Origin: Knufia peltigerae
Taxonomy: Eukaryota; Ascomycota; Eurotiomycetes; Chaetothyriales; Trichomeriaceae
Assembly: GCA_030247855.1 (NCBI GenBank)
Contig: JAPDRN010000044.1
Coordinates: 172,283 to 236,282, forward strand
Length of the DNA: 64,000 nt
Direction of reading: 5' to 3'
Below the pieces are notes generated by a model. It searched no databases, had not been told where the DNA came from, and was given only the letters and a program-made list of their open reading frames with translations. Within the stretch, counting starts at the first letter, position 1; every line of letters begins with the position of its first letter. Below are positions 45,430 to 56,581 of this stretch, one piece after another. A program made the position numbers and the translations under genes.

Positions 45430-46402
45430 CTACGTCACGATCAAGCTTGCACTGGGCACTAGCTTCAAATCCTTCAGCGACTCTCCAAAGTACTCATGCC
45501 CGAACACTTTCCTAGGGAAGTTCTGGGTGAAGCTTTCAACGTCCCGTCCTGTCTCCTCGCCCACCGCAGCAGCAACCTCAAACAGCGTCGTCTCGACCGG
45601 GAAGGTCTTCATGATATTGCCGGCAGAAGTCTGTAACCGGAGGCGCGTCTCCTTGTAGTCCGAGGCTGGTTTTGGTGCTGCTGGCGGTGCGGCAGGTGTC
45701 TCAACGACAGGCACAGCAGCACCTGACCGAGCCGCTTTTTCTCTCTCGGCTTTTAATCGTCTTTCCTCTTTGTCGGCAGCGATTTTGGCCTGTATTCGCT
45801 TCTTTGCCTCAATATCGGCTTGCTTCTCTTGCCGCTTCTTCTCGGCTTCCTTGATCTGTTCTTTTACCCGCAGTTGTTCCTTCGCGTCCTCTGTCTCTTT
45901 GGTCTTCTTGCGATTGATCTGCTCGTTTCGTTTTTGATCGACCTTGTCTTGCTCCGCCTGCACAGCGCGCTTGGCCGCTAGCTTCTCTCTCAGGTCTGCC
46001 AACTTGGCTTTCTTTTCTTCTTCAGTCAAGGCCTTGATCTCTTCCGTGGACTCTGCAAAATCGGTGTGTCCAGACTTGCTCGCATGGAATTCGGCTTGTG
46101 CAGTACCTCTGAACTTCTTCCCACACTCGTTGCAAACCAGACTCCGGGCTTCCTCTGCTGCTTCTTCGGCTTTTGCTTTGTCCGTGGCTTCCTTCTCACT
46201 TCTCAACTCTTCTATGGATTTTGAGGAGTTCTGGTCTAGCCAGTCGATGGCATCGGCCACTGCGGAGGCAAAGGTTAGCCTTGAAGGTCGCCGGCCAAGC
46301 GGGCACTCTTTACTTACAGCCACCGGTCGCTTTGATGGCCATTTCACTTTTCTCCTTGTCGAAGCCCATCATGACCAACTGGTCGAGATCTGACGACGCC
46401 AT
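45430..46402 (-). CDS. UBA-UBX domain protein (SAKS1/UBXN1-like)
   Basis: A Cdc48/p97 cofactor candidate of about 304 residues. Exons in transcript order are 46402-46318 and 46259-45430 (58-nt intron). The N-terminal UBA domain is LDQLVMMGFDKEKSEMAIKA, then ADAIDWLDQN. A single C2H2-like finger follows, LVCNECGKKFRGTAQAEFH. The centre is a long charged coiled coil (about 110-215, Lys/Glu-rich). A C-terminal UBX domain from about 230 reads KETRLRLQTSAGNI with the loop FPRKVF replacing the classic F-P-R, and ends LVPSASLIVT. The UBA-coil-UBX order with a finger matches the SAKS1-like group, which couples ubiquitylated substrates to Cdc48. Confidence 0.92.
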
Positions 46403-47148
46403 TGTGAACACAGTCTAAGGTTGGAGAGCAGAGTGGTGTGTCTTGAGGCTCTAAGAGAAGGAAGGATTGCGGGGTGGTGGGCGGAGATGAAGAGCGGCGG
46501 TGGAACTGATACACCGAGGATTCTGATTGAGGCAGATGAAAAGGGAACTCGATGAATTTATGAATATTTAGACAAGGTTTACTAGAGTCTCGTGGTGTAA
46601 ATGCTGGAACAAAAGGTCACTTGAGGCTTTGCTTGCAGAAGAGAGAAGAGTGACAGTTATGGTGATGCGCCACAAGGCAAGAGGGAGTGACGAGGCTTGG
46701 GTAAAGACAGTTGTGAGTGGCTCATTAAACTGTGAGGCTAAAAAGGCTCGCCGGGCTGTTCGTCATTTGCTGCCAAGAAGCTACGGTACAATAACTGTTC
46801 CTTTAGGCAAGGCAGGCACCTGGATAGGGTTGGTTAGGTGCCTAACAAGCTCTGGCAGAAACACTTTTAGGGGCAATAGCCTCCCCTAGGGAACGTGTCT
46901 TAACCACCACCCCAGCCTCTTCCCCCCAGCTTGATTCGAACTCCTCGTTTATCCATAACACACACCTCTGTCATCATAATCTGCTTGTTTGCTGAACAAT
47001 CCCGGATCGGCCAGGCCACACTTCACTCTTAATCCGATTCAAACCAGCATCGCGAAATCACTTCTTCGAGTACTTCGCCACGACCACCCATTGAATCGAC
47101 TACCCTTTCCTTTCCCTAGACATCGCGCCAACTTACCCGACCGCCATC
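46403..47148. promoter_or_regulatory. Divergent promoter, UBX protein / VAP protein
   Basis: About 750 bp between two start codons. A C-rich stretch (46905-46930) and pyrimidine tracts precede the plus-strand ATG. A tRNA-like TTCGAACTC near 46932 was checked and has no matching stem. Confidence 0.5.
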
Positions 47149-48154
47149 ATGTCTGTTGATCTACTACCGGCCGAACTTGGCTTCAGACGTCAGTACCTCC
47201 CAACATGGCGTCTTTCTGTGATTAACGTTGAGTCCAGGCCCTTTCAACCGAGAGGTCACTGAGGTTCTCAAGCTCAGCAACTCAAACAGTGCCCCCGTTG
47301 CATTCAAAGTATGTCCACCCGCCACATCGCAGTTGCGCATGTCTCTAATCGTGTGCAACGCAGGTCAAAACTACTGCACCCAAGCAGTGCGTAACATCAT
47401 CCACCATCACCCCCTCTCAACCATTAACCTTTGAACAGATATTGTGTACGGCCGAACTCGGGCATGATTCCACCAAATGGAGAAGTCGAAGTGCAAGGTA
47501 GGACCATATCATATCATACCGATGAATCCACTAACAGTTGTAGTTCTTCTACAGGCCATGAAAGAAGAACCACCCCTCGACGCCAAATGCCGCGACAAGT
47601 TCCTCGTACAATCCGTCCTCACATCTGCCGATCAGGACCCCAACGTCACCACCCTCTGGCAAACAGTCGAGAAGACGGCCAAGAACACAATCCAGGAGAA
47701 GAAGATCAGAGTCAATTTCCTGCCTGCGACAGGAGGGACACCCAATGGCGTTTCCTCCCATGAAGAACAGCCACCAGCTTACTCGTCGCCCTCTCCGCAA
47801 TTTGACTCCCCAGCTCCTCGCTCATCGGTTGGGGGTGTGTCTACAGCCGAATCGGCCAAGTCGTCGATGGCGAACGCGGCTGAAGCCACCGGCCTAGCCG
47901 CCGCCGCTTCCACTGTAGCGAGCGCTGTACCAACCTCCACCCAGGAACTACAAGAACAACTAGCAGCCGCCCGTGCTCAGATTAAGAAACTGAGCGACCA
48001 GGTCCAAGACCCACAGTTCCGGCAGAGAAAGGTACAAGAAGCAAGTGACAAAGTCCAGACAGTGGTGCAACAGAGCAACGAGTCCGGAGTACCCTTGCAA
48101 ATTGTTGCAGGTCTTTGCCTACTTAGCTTTTTGATAGCATATCTCTTCTTCTAA
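47149..48154 (+). CDS. scs2: VAP/Scs2 family MSP-domain ER membrane protein
   Basis: A tail-anchored ER protein of about 267 residues that binds FFAT-motif lipid-transfer proteins at contact sites. The five exons are 47149-47188, 47238-47308, 47365-47387 (23 nt), 47439-47497 and 47544-48154, separated by four introns of 46-56 nt. The MSP domain reads LLPAELGFRRPFNREV, VLKLSNSNSAPVAFKVKTTA and YCVRPNSGMIPPNGEVEVQV, followed by DKFLVQSV. A Ser/Pro linker, a coiled coil (ELQEQLAAARAQIKKLSDQV) and a C-terminal membrane segment (LQIVAGLCLLSFLIAYLFF) complete the VAP layout. The domain was hidden in short frames because all introns fall within the MSP fold. Confident. Confidence 0.94.
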
Positions 48155-49634
48155 GCAACCGGGCCCGGCCAGCGTGCGCCTAGTCCACCACCCGTACGGA
48201 GTATGGGCTAGCAGATATGACTCAGTTGGTCTGCATTATAAAGTGGATTGTGCCGCCGCTGGGGGATGAGGCTCCAGATGAGGAGAAAAAGGTGTGACGG
48301 TTCTATGGCAACTCCAGAATATAAAGAAGTCAATGCATACTTACTTGGTTGAGGTCGACTGTGCTGTTGTGGCTCATCAGGCTGGCTTGCATTCATGCCC
48401 ACATTATGAAGCTGAATGTCGAAGAGTGTTCAGTGTGTACGTTGGATAAGGGGTGTTTGTTTTTGTTATCGTGCTTTCCACGCGATCTTCTATGTAAGCG
48501 TAGATCAAAATAAGAAGCAATATTGAGTTCCAGGCCGATATTGATGGATTTGAGCACTTGGTATCGTTAATATGCATATATTATGTCCGTGTCCGTGCAT
48601 TTCTCATTGCTGTTGTGTTCGTGGTGTTCGCCCTCCCACGAACTCGTCCGACGAAGTATTCCCTGTCCCGATGTGAGATCTTGAGCACCCACGCCGTCTT
48701 TTGGGTCATAGAAGGATAAACTTTGGCGCCTATCGAAGTAGCAATATAATCCATGGGGGGTTTGGTGCTATTTGGATAGTATTTGAGTTGTTGTTGGTGG
48801 TTTTTGCGGTAGACATGATTGATGCTTGGAGATGTGATGCGAAACCAATAAATATATTCCAGCATCCTGAACAAGATCTGCTTCAAAACAAGTTTCGGCC
48901 ATAAGACCGCCACAACAGTTTCCGAGCAGGAAAAAAGCTGCATAAAAACCTTTGCTCCAGCCCTCCGAGTGTCTTCCACGGCTTTGAACGTGTTTCCCAG
49001 AACGCATGTAGCCGTAGAGCTGGAATTTTGAATTCGATTCATGGTCGTTTGGAAGCACGGAAAATCGGCCGTCAGTCGAAATATATTCTGGTTGTTTTGG
49101 CTCCGTCTTGCGTCACGAAGAAGGCCGTATTTAACGTCATGACCGAGATTCAACGTACAAGTCAGTGGTAATCTAAATGTAATGACAATACCGGAACTCA
49201 CTGTTATCCTGCCGACATGTAGGACGGTGGTGAGCGTCTGACAGGGCTTTCTCCCTTGGAATCAATGCAAACGAGGCTGAAGATGGGAACCTTGGCGACT
49301 CGGGCCAAATAGGGAGGCATCACCCTCCTTCCCTATCCGGGGTGAGCTGTGAGCAGATTCAACTAAACCTTGGCACGCAGACACGCAGACTTCACCTTTT
49401 TGGGCGCCCGCCAACTACGAACAACCACATGCCGGTGCGTCGCCAACACCACTGCCACGACGACATACAGTGACCACCCCTTCCGCCCTCCTCAATACGC
49501 GTTGTCCTCCCCACCTCCTTTTTGGGAACTTTTCTTTCGTCTCGCGCGCGATACCTCTCCCCGCCCTACTCGACCTCCTCGTACCAACCAGACAACGATT
49601 TCCCATTCTCCTTCTTGCGCCGCGCACCTCACCC
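48155..49634. other. Intergenic, 1.5 kb
   Basis: Between two plus-strand genes. A 206-codon minus-strand frame at 48581-49201 has no recognisable domain and is not called. One near-copy of the 11-mer (GTACGGAGTAT) is at 48194-48204. It holds the promoter and leader of the Y14 gene. Confidence 0.45.
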
Positions 49635-50327
49635 ATGTCTACAGAAATGGAGATTGATGCCGCGCCCCCGGCAGTATCAGATGACCCCAAGACCGTCGGC
49701 GGCACATCGTCGCCGACGACCGAAGAGACCACGAAAGCCAACAGCAACGCGGGGTCCGAGGCGCGCACCGTCCAGAACGCCGTGGCGGTCCGCAGCATCG
49801 AGGGTTGGATCGTGATCGCGACAAACATCCACGAAGAAGCCACCGAGGAGGACATTACCGACTTGTTCGCCGAGTACGGTGACATCAAGAACCTACATCT
49901 CAACTTGGATCGAAGGACAGGATACGTCAAGGTATGACCATGTGCTGGAGGTGTCCAGACGCCTCGCAGCCAAAGAGACACAAACACACACTGACATTTT
50001 TCCATTCTTCAGGGCTACGTACTCATCGAGTATCCCACACAAGTCGAAGCCGCGGCTGCCATCAAGGCACTCAACGGGGCAAAACTTCTCGATCAGACCA
50101 TCTCGGTCGACTACGCGTTCGTGAGACCACCGCCCAAAGACAACAAGGGCGGCCGAGGTGGCCCCGGAGGAGGAGGAGGAGGCAAGGGGAACGAACGTCG
50201 CGGCGGCGGCGGTGGTGCTCGTGGTGGTGCGAGGAGCCGCAGCCGGAGCAAGTCGAGGAGTAGGAGCCGAAGCGTCGACAGGCACCGAAAAGGAGACGGA
50301 GACGGAGACAAGATGGACAGAGATTGA
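49635..50327 (+). CDS. RNA-binding protein Y14/RBM8A, exon junction complex
   Basis: An RRM protein of about 203 residues. Exons are 49635-49931 and 50013-50327, joined at VK|GYVLIEY inside the RRM. The RRM has WIVIATNIHEEATEEDI (RNP2 region) and GYVLIEYPTQ (RNP1), with the Y14 hallmark SIEGWIV before it. The family partner is Mago. Downstream is a glycine-rich stretch followed by an Arg-Ser tail (SRSRSKSRSRSRSVDRH), longer and more RGG/RS-like than in animals. The complex marks spliced mRNAs near exon junctions, consistent with this intron-rich genome. The start is the ATG that removes an unlikely upstream extension. Confidence 0.94.
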
Positions 50328-51193
50328 TGCGAATGAACACAATGAGACCGGGCGAGAGAAGCACACAGGACGCGACCGGATTGAAGTCACTGGTCTTCGT
50401 TGCGCTACGATCGATGCTCATCACGCTGGTCAAGCGTCGCATCAAGCCGTTTTTTCGAGCGTGGCAATCCACCGTGCCCGGCTGCATGGAAATCAACCAG
50501 ATATTTTTTGCTGGCACGAGACCCACGACAAGAGACTCCTAGACTCACTCAATTATTTGCGCTTGGTTAGCCAGCCAGGGCCGTCACTCGGATGCCACAA
50601 AAAAAGGGCTTTGTTGACGGCTACATAGCGAGAGACAGAACCTGGTACGTTTCACTCTGATCTGGCCGTCTCGACAATCAAGAAACTAACATTCGCTTTT
50701 AGTCTTCGAACCAAAAAGTCTGCATTCTCACATTGTGAATTCAGCTGCCATGCGTGGTCTTAATTGACCACTCCTTCGCTCCATTGGATTCGGACAAAGT
50801 TGCTTTTTGGGCGCTCGTGAAGCTGGTGGGTATTTTTGATCGACATTTCTTTGTCAAGGCCCTAAAGCCTTCCAGCAGAAACAGGCCGCCCTATGCTCAC
50901 AGATTTATTTATGAAAGGTCTCAGGCCGTGAATCCCATCAAGCAAAACACCAAGCTGGCCCTCAGGCTGGGTTCCGCCATCTTCCTAAGAGATGACAAGT
51001 GAGGCACAGAATATCTCAGCCTCGTGGCCAGCTCATGCCTCGACCAATAGGCCCACTCCCTCAAGAGAAAAGACTTTTATTCATTACGGAACACGACGCC
51101 CTCCGCCCGGGGGAAAAGACCCAGAAATGATTGTGGAGGGAATGTCCGGCCCTGCTTTGAGATAATTCGATGATCATGTTTTTGGTGGTATCT
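50328..51193. other. Intergenic between converging Y14 and CCCH genes
   Basis: About 870 bp of 3' flank from both genes. No coding or RNA gene could be supported. Confidence 0.5.
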
Positions 51194-53375
51194 TCAAGAC
51201 CCATTTGTACTTTTTGGCTCAATCAGTCTTACGATTTGAAGGTCCGTCACTTCATGCATGCCTTTGCCTGCAAAGTTACAGTTGTGTCTTCCGCACGTAG
51301 ACGAGTGTGACACATTTGGACAATGGTGGCTCGCGAAACAGTCGTGACGTCGGCAGCCAGAACCAATGCTGCAAGCAAGCCTGCGAGCCTTGATTCTCAG
51401 TGCGAGATAGACCCCTTCTGTGATGGACGCATGATCGTACTTACAATTTTCATCGGCGCAGGCCGAACGCAGATGATGTTCGTTACACAATTTTTTGTTC
51501 CGCGTTCGAAGGTCGCATAGTTCTTGGTCCTCGGAGGAAGGCTTTGGCAGTTTCATGTCGATCCTCTGGTCGAATCTGTTCAACGCAATTGGTGCACAGA
51601 TCGGTCGTCGCTCCGGGTTAGGCTCCGGCGTGCTGGGGACCTTTTTCGTGAATGCGGAAGCGGCGAGACTGCTCGCGCTGGAGCCTGGCCGCTGCTGGTC
51701 CGACAGGGCCTGTGACACGCCCCGTTTCTCGTCTTCCTTCAACATGTCGTCCCAAGATCCCTCGAATTGTTGTTTCGGAGATTGGACTCCAGGCCGTTGG
51801 AAGTTGCTGTTGTTTGCAAGTCGACGTTCCTGGCTCAGAAGTGGCTGTGGCCATCGTTTGCCAGCACCACCCCTCTCGCCTCTTCGGGTGTGTGCTCGAC
51901 TTCTTGGAATGTCTTCCGTGTTGGTGTCTTCTTCGTCGTAGGAGCCATTGGTGGTACCATTCGTGGTCTCGCCCCATGGCTCTTGTATCGGTGCCGGAGT
52001 GTAGTTGTTCTCAGTGATGTTCGCCTCCCAACTCTGCTCACCGGCAGCTTTCCTGGTTTGCGATGAAGGATGTGCCGAATCCAGCTTGACAACGCCGAGT
52101 AGACTCTCATTGTCAAGTTCTTCCGGGAGGCTACCATTGACACCGTTGACCACCAAAGTGCCATTTGCTGGCGACCCTTTCGGGGTGGCCTTCACTTCTG
52201 GTCGTGTTTGGGGGGTGGTGGTGGTGGTGGTGGTGGTCGAGTTTAGAAGTGGTGCTTTATCATGGCGGGACGGCGCTTGCCTGTCTGCTCTATTGGACGT
52301 GGGATTAGATGTGTTCACTGGAGCGTGCAGACTGCTGGTATCATTCCATTGAGCTGATCGGACGGGGTAAGTTTTGTCATTCGGGGGTATTCCCTCGGTG
52401 TTGTTTTGTACAGTGTTGAGCATGGAAAGCTCGATGGTATGGAATGGGATGTTGTAATTCTCGGCAAATCCATGCGCTGGACGGATGAGTGTTGTCTTAA
52501 GTTTGGTATAATCGTCGTCGCCGTACAGCTCCAGGACTTTGTAGTACTCTGATCGTTGGCCCAGAGCCAGGAAAACGTGCCTACAGTGGCAGTTTTCCAA
52601 GAAAAGCTCGTAGTAGTCTAGAGAGAAGAATCAGCAAAACAAAGGATTGATTGACGATAGAGCACTGGGCAACTGGTTCACACATTTCAGCTTGGTATCT
52701 ACCGCCCCGTGCCCGGAACCACAGTCGGTGATTGTCATGCCGGGGTCGACCTTGGAGACTTCCTGGATGAATGTCCATAGCGTGTCCGGCTCCGGGAGGA
52801 GTTTCGCCACTGAGAGGTCATGCGCCAACTGACCAATGTCAGCGAAAACATGCGTTACCGTGTCTATGCCCTCCGGCAAGTCGCTCTTGTGTTGCGCTCT
52901 CGCAAAGTCCTTCACCTCGGCCACGAATCTCTTGACAGCCTCATCGGCGCCTGCGGCCCCCATCCGAAGGAAATGTGGTTGGAAGAAGTGCTGGTTTCCG
53001 TCGATGAGTACGAGGACATACTGTACACTGGTCTGGTTCTTTCCGTCAGCACGAATGCCCTTCGCGAGACAATGGTAACAGGGTCGCTTGCTATGCGGTC
53101 TTCGACGTCCAAGGCACGCTTCTGCCATCTCCGGCGGCTCTCTGTCTGATCCAGGAGGTCGGCCTTGAGGTCATGATATTCTTGCTCCTTGCGTGTGACC
53201 GCCTTGACGAGTTCCTGCACCAACATCAGCATTGTGAGCACAAGACCAACGATTAGTCCTTGATATTTATTACATCCACAAATGCATCCTGTTCCGTAAT
53301 TCTTTGCTTGTATTCCCGATATTGCTTCATGATCGCCTTGACCTCTGTTGGTGTTTCCTTGTGGTTTTCTTCCAT
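51194..53375 (-). CDS. CCCH zinc-finger protein with N-terminal coiled coil and DUF7923-like domain
   Basis: A protein of about 665 residues. Exons in transcript order are 53375-53274, 53214-53080, 53020-52684 and 52617-51194. A coiled coil (VKAIMKQYREYKQRI, then RKEQEYHDLKADLLDQT) leads to a globular domain starting YVLVLIDGNQHFF. The domain includes THVFADIGQLAHDL and continues YYELFLENCHCRHVFLALG. Fungal homologues read similarly (VLVLIDGDG) and are NYN-nuclease-like in outline. The centre is disordered, with an eight-Thr run coded by a GGT repeat on the plus strand near 52216. Zinc fingers near the C terminus fit C-x8-C-x4-C-x3-H (KLCNEHHLRSACADENCKYDH) only once perfectly; two further Cys/His-rich fingers are looser. 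Intron 2 uses a weak GTTACC donor, chosen to restore the family sequence. It is probably an RNA-binding protein; function unknown. Confidence 0.85.
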
Positions 53376-54105
53376 ATTTTGCCGGGTGGCCCAAGGCTTG
53401 CAGTATGGCCGTAATGAGGGAGGAGGGGATGACGGTTTGATATAGGCGAAGAGGCTCGGATCAATTGAAGTTATAATGCCCTCCTAATAATGAAATAGCA
53501 AACTTGTCACAAAGGGGCGAAGGTCAACGAAGGATGAAACGCGGTTGGCTGCTTGGGTCAAACCTGGTCATTTAGAGGAAGTAAAGGTCGTCAGGCCGTT
53601 GGGCCTGCTGTGTTCATGCTTTGTTGTTTGTTCATGTATGGCAGGAATGACATGGGCCTGCCTGGCCCAAAGATATGGCTGCGGCTAATGTGCGCGAGAG
53701 ACTACGCGAACGCCTGATCCACAGTACCTTGTTTTAGTCTCTCTGAGGAGGAAGGATTGTAGGTAAGACTCCTCCGACCTCTGCATGCTCCTTAGGCTCC
53801 TATTGTATACATAAGGTGGAAAAGACACCCGCCGGGAGGGACTAACCCGGAAACACTAGGGAACAACCAGTATAGACCAGGAACACGGGTCCGGATATTG
53901 GCTGCTTCTCGTCCCGGACGAGGGGTGTCGTTGGGGCTGTTACTCCCTCCTGCCCCCAAGTAGTCATCAACATTTATTTCAAGGAATTTTCTGTCTATGT
54001 CTATCTATATAGATGCCATGGTATCACATTCTAATGGCCAGACTCCTCGCTAATCAAAAAAAGCAATTCATGTCATAACCTCGTCAAGTGACGATCGCGT
54101 GGCCG
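53376..54105. other. Intergenic between Stealth gene end and CCCH gene start
   Basis: About 730 bp, same strand on both sides. It contains the CCCH gene's promoter. No gene seen. Confidence 0.5.
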
Positions 54106-56581
54106 TCACTTCTCATATGGGCTTTTGTCTGGAAAGAGTCCCTGGTACAGCTCAGTCATGGCTTGTTTGACATCGTTCAGCTCCTGGTTGTCGGTCGTGG
54201 TAACATCATCGTTCAAACACAATTGGCCTGCCAGCTCTTTCTTTCCTCGAACATATCGGCTTACCAAAGTGCTATCGACTTGTTCGGCGTCTGTCACCAT
54301 GACAAACAATGCGTCCGGGTGGATGATGGAAAATCGGTAGCGCATGACGGCTTTGATTACCAGTTCCCTCTGCTTGGCTTGAGTATTGGCTCGGGGAAGT
54401 AGAGGCGCCAGACCCTTTGGTTTTTTGTTCAATATCAGTTTCAGCAAGCAATCTCCACACTTGGGTTCTTGTCTTGCAAGACGATCGAATATAGTCGCTG
54501 TTGAAAAGACCGGGTTTTTCGTGCGGGCGTCTGTCGATGACACCGAAAACCCTGGGGCCAGACACTCGTTCACGTCGAACTCGATACAATTCGCGTTTTG
54601 GATTGCAGCTGGTCCGTCCAACGAAGTCCAGAGGATGTCTGTGTTGACTTTGGGAGATTCTAGGCCGGCCTTCTGTAGGAGTTGATTCACATGGTAATAG
54701 TTTCGCTTGCGGAATGTGTTTCGACCTTCGTTGACCATGCCGGCTTCCAGATCCTGCATAATTGTCTGTCTTTCTTCCCACGATAGGTTGCCATCGTCGT
54801 CGACGTCATTCCGTAGCATGATATAACTCCAGAGTAATGCTTCTCGGTGTCTTTCGATGAGATAATGGAACGTGGCGTACCAGGAGTACAGTTGAAAGCC
54901 GGGCTCCCCTCGAAATCGTTTGCAAGCGCTCTGCAATTCGGGACCTGGGAATGAAGATATGGCCTCCCGCATGATATTTCGAGACAAAGCGTGTCCAAAG
55001 TGCCCCTGACCCTTCCGCTTCCGAATGCCAAATCTTCGGTTGAGTAACCACGATGTGTAGATGAGATATGGCTTTTCGCCAAACCGGTGCGCGTCGACTT
55101 CGTTCGGTGGCTGTGTTGTACTGTAAGCGTTGCTCTTGAAGCCCATCACCGGACCAAATAATGGAGAGTAGATATCGGAAGCTGCATGCTCCTTGCCGAG
55201 CAGCATATCATCAGACAGGGCATACAGCTATATACTATTAGCAAGGAACTGGTATATCCGGCAAAAGACTTACAAAATCTGTTTCCGAGGGGGTGTTGAA
55301 GAGTTGATTTTCGATTGTCAGGGAATTGAATGTCGGCAGGCAAGCATGTTTTTCGCGGTCGAAGAATTCTTCCTGTGCCATGATTTGTACCACATCCTTC
55401 GTTATTGGCTCGTCGTTGAGCCAGCTGGGGACCTGCTTGCCCGCTACGCTTCCATCGACAGAGTTCACGACAATCTGAATTTTGTTCCGGAACTGCGCGG
55501 CGTATCGTTCAACACTGCGAAGGGAGTATCGAAGTTCGTCCCAATCTCGATACCGATTGATTCCGTGAGAATTGATCCATTTCCCCTCTTCGTCATTGAG
55601 GACGGAATTTTCTTCATACGGACGTTTTGTTTTCTGAAAGGCCTCCTCAGATCCGTTGACCCCTATGCATGTCAGTCATGATCACGAAAGGTCGGCGTTC
55701 ACCAATCGCTTACAGAGATATACTATGTCAATTTTGGGCTCTTCAAGTTTCCCCCATTTACTGGGGTCGTAAGAGGCATGCGCCACCCAATCGTCCTCCC
55801 ACCCTTGCAAGACCTCGTCCTTGACGGCGTCCTCGAAAGGTATGTGCACTACCTCCGGCAGACTATCGGCCTTCTCCTCAAGTGTCAGGTGGTCGAGCGG
55901 TTCTGCTTCGATGACTTTCTCCTTCACGGGCTGGTCTGGCGATGAAATCAATGGTGACTTTTCAGTCTCTGGGTCAAGATTTGCTTGCACGGCCACCGGA
56001 CCCTTTTGCAACAATTCCATCGGCTCCTCTGCATCTTGTTGCTCGACTATCCCATCGGGGGAGCCATCTCCCGTTATGACCACGATTTCTGGCTCATTGG
56101 TGAGGCTGTCGGGGACCGACTCAGCAACTGGAGCTTGCTCAATTTCGATGCCCTCAGGATAAAGGCGGCCTTCAGGTTTGTCTTCGATGATGACATTCTG
56201 ATTCTCATCTGGATCTGCAGCGCCCGCAACAACATGCTCAATATCTGGCTTGAAGTTCTTTGGATGTGCCCTATCCACGGATGGCGCTCTGAGAGGCCAG
56301 TCTGCATCTTCCGGCAATGACCTGCGCCCATTCCAAGTCAAAGATTCTAAGTCGTCCTCGGTGAGGTCATGTCTGTTCGGAGACAATGAGGAGCCAGTGG
56401 AGCGACTCTGGTGCCATATTCCTATACACAAGATGCAGGCTATGGCAATGAGTATGGGTCGGTGTGATCGTTGGGAACAACGAGGTTGCCGCCAGCTTTG
56501 TGAGTTTTTGCGCTCCCATCGGCGGCTGTGGGTTTCGAGAGGTAAAGTCGACATGCTGGAGATTGGTCTCACGATTTCCAA
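54106..56581 (-). CDS. Stealth-family sugar-phosphate transferase with EF-hand loop
   Basis: A predicted Golgi type II membrane enzyme of about 792 residues. Exons in transcript order are 56581-55714, 55662-55274 and 55227-54106. A membrane anchor (PILIAIACILCIGIW, about 43-57) is followed by a long acidic stem. The Stealth regions are visible: KIDIVYLWVNGSEE (CR1), RDWDELRYSLRSVERY and IQIVVNSVDG (CR2), LYALSDDMLLG (CR2-CR3) and HFGHALSRNIMREAI (CR3). A canonical calcium loop, DVDDDGNLSWEE, follows. The family includes GlcNAc-1-phosphotransferase, bacterial capsule polymerases and the Cryptococcus xylosylphosphotransferase. In fungi it probably adds sugar phosphate to glycans. The CR4 equivalent is less clear. 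The start could also be the second Met at 56554. Confidence 0.9.

Noticed and set aside
46915..46945. TTCGAACTC resembling a tRNA B box
   Set aside because: No complementary T-stem and no A box upstream. Similar TTCAAAC matches near 6270, 18032 and 47035 fail the same test.
48581..49201. 206-codon minus-strand frame
   Set aside because: No recognisable domain, no signal or membrane pattern and no splice context. Possible but unsupported, so left uncalled.
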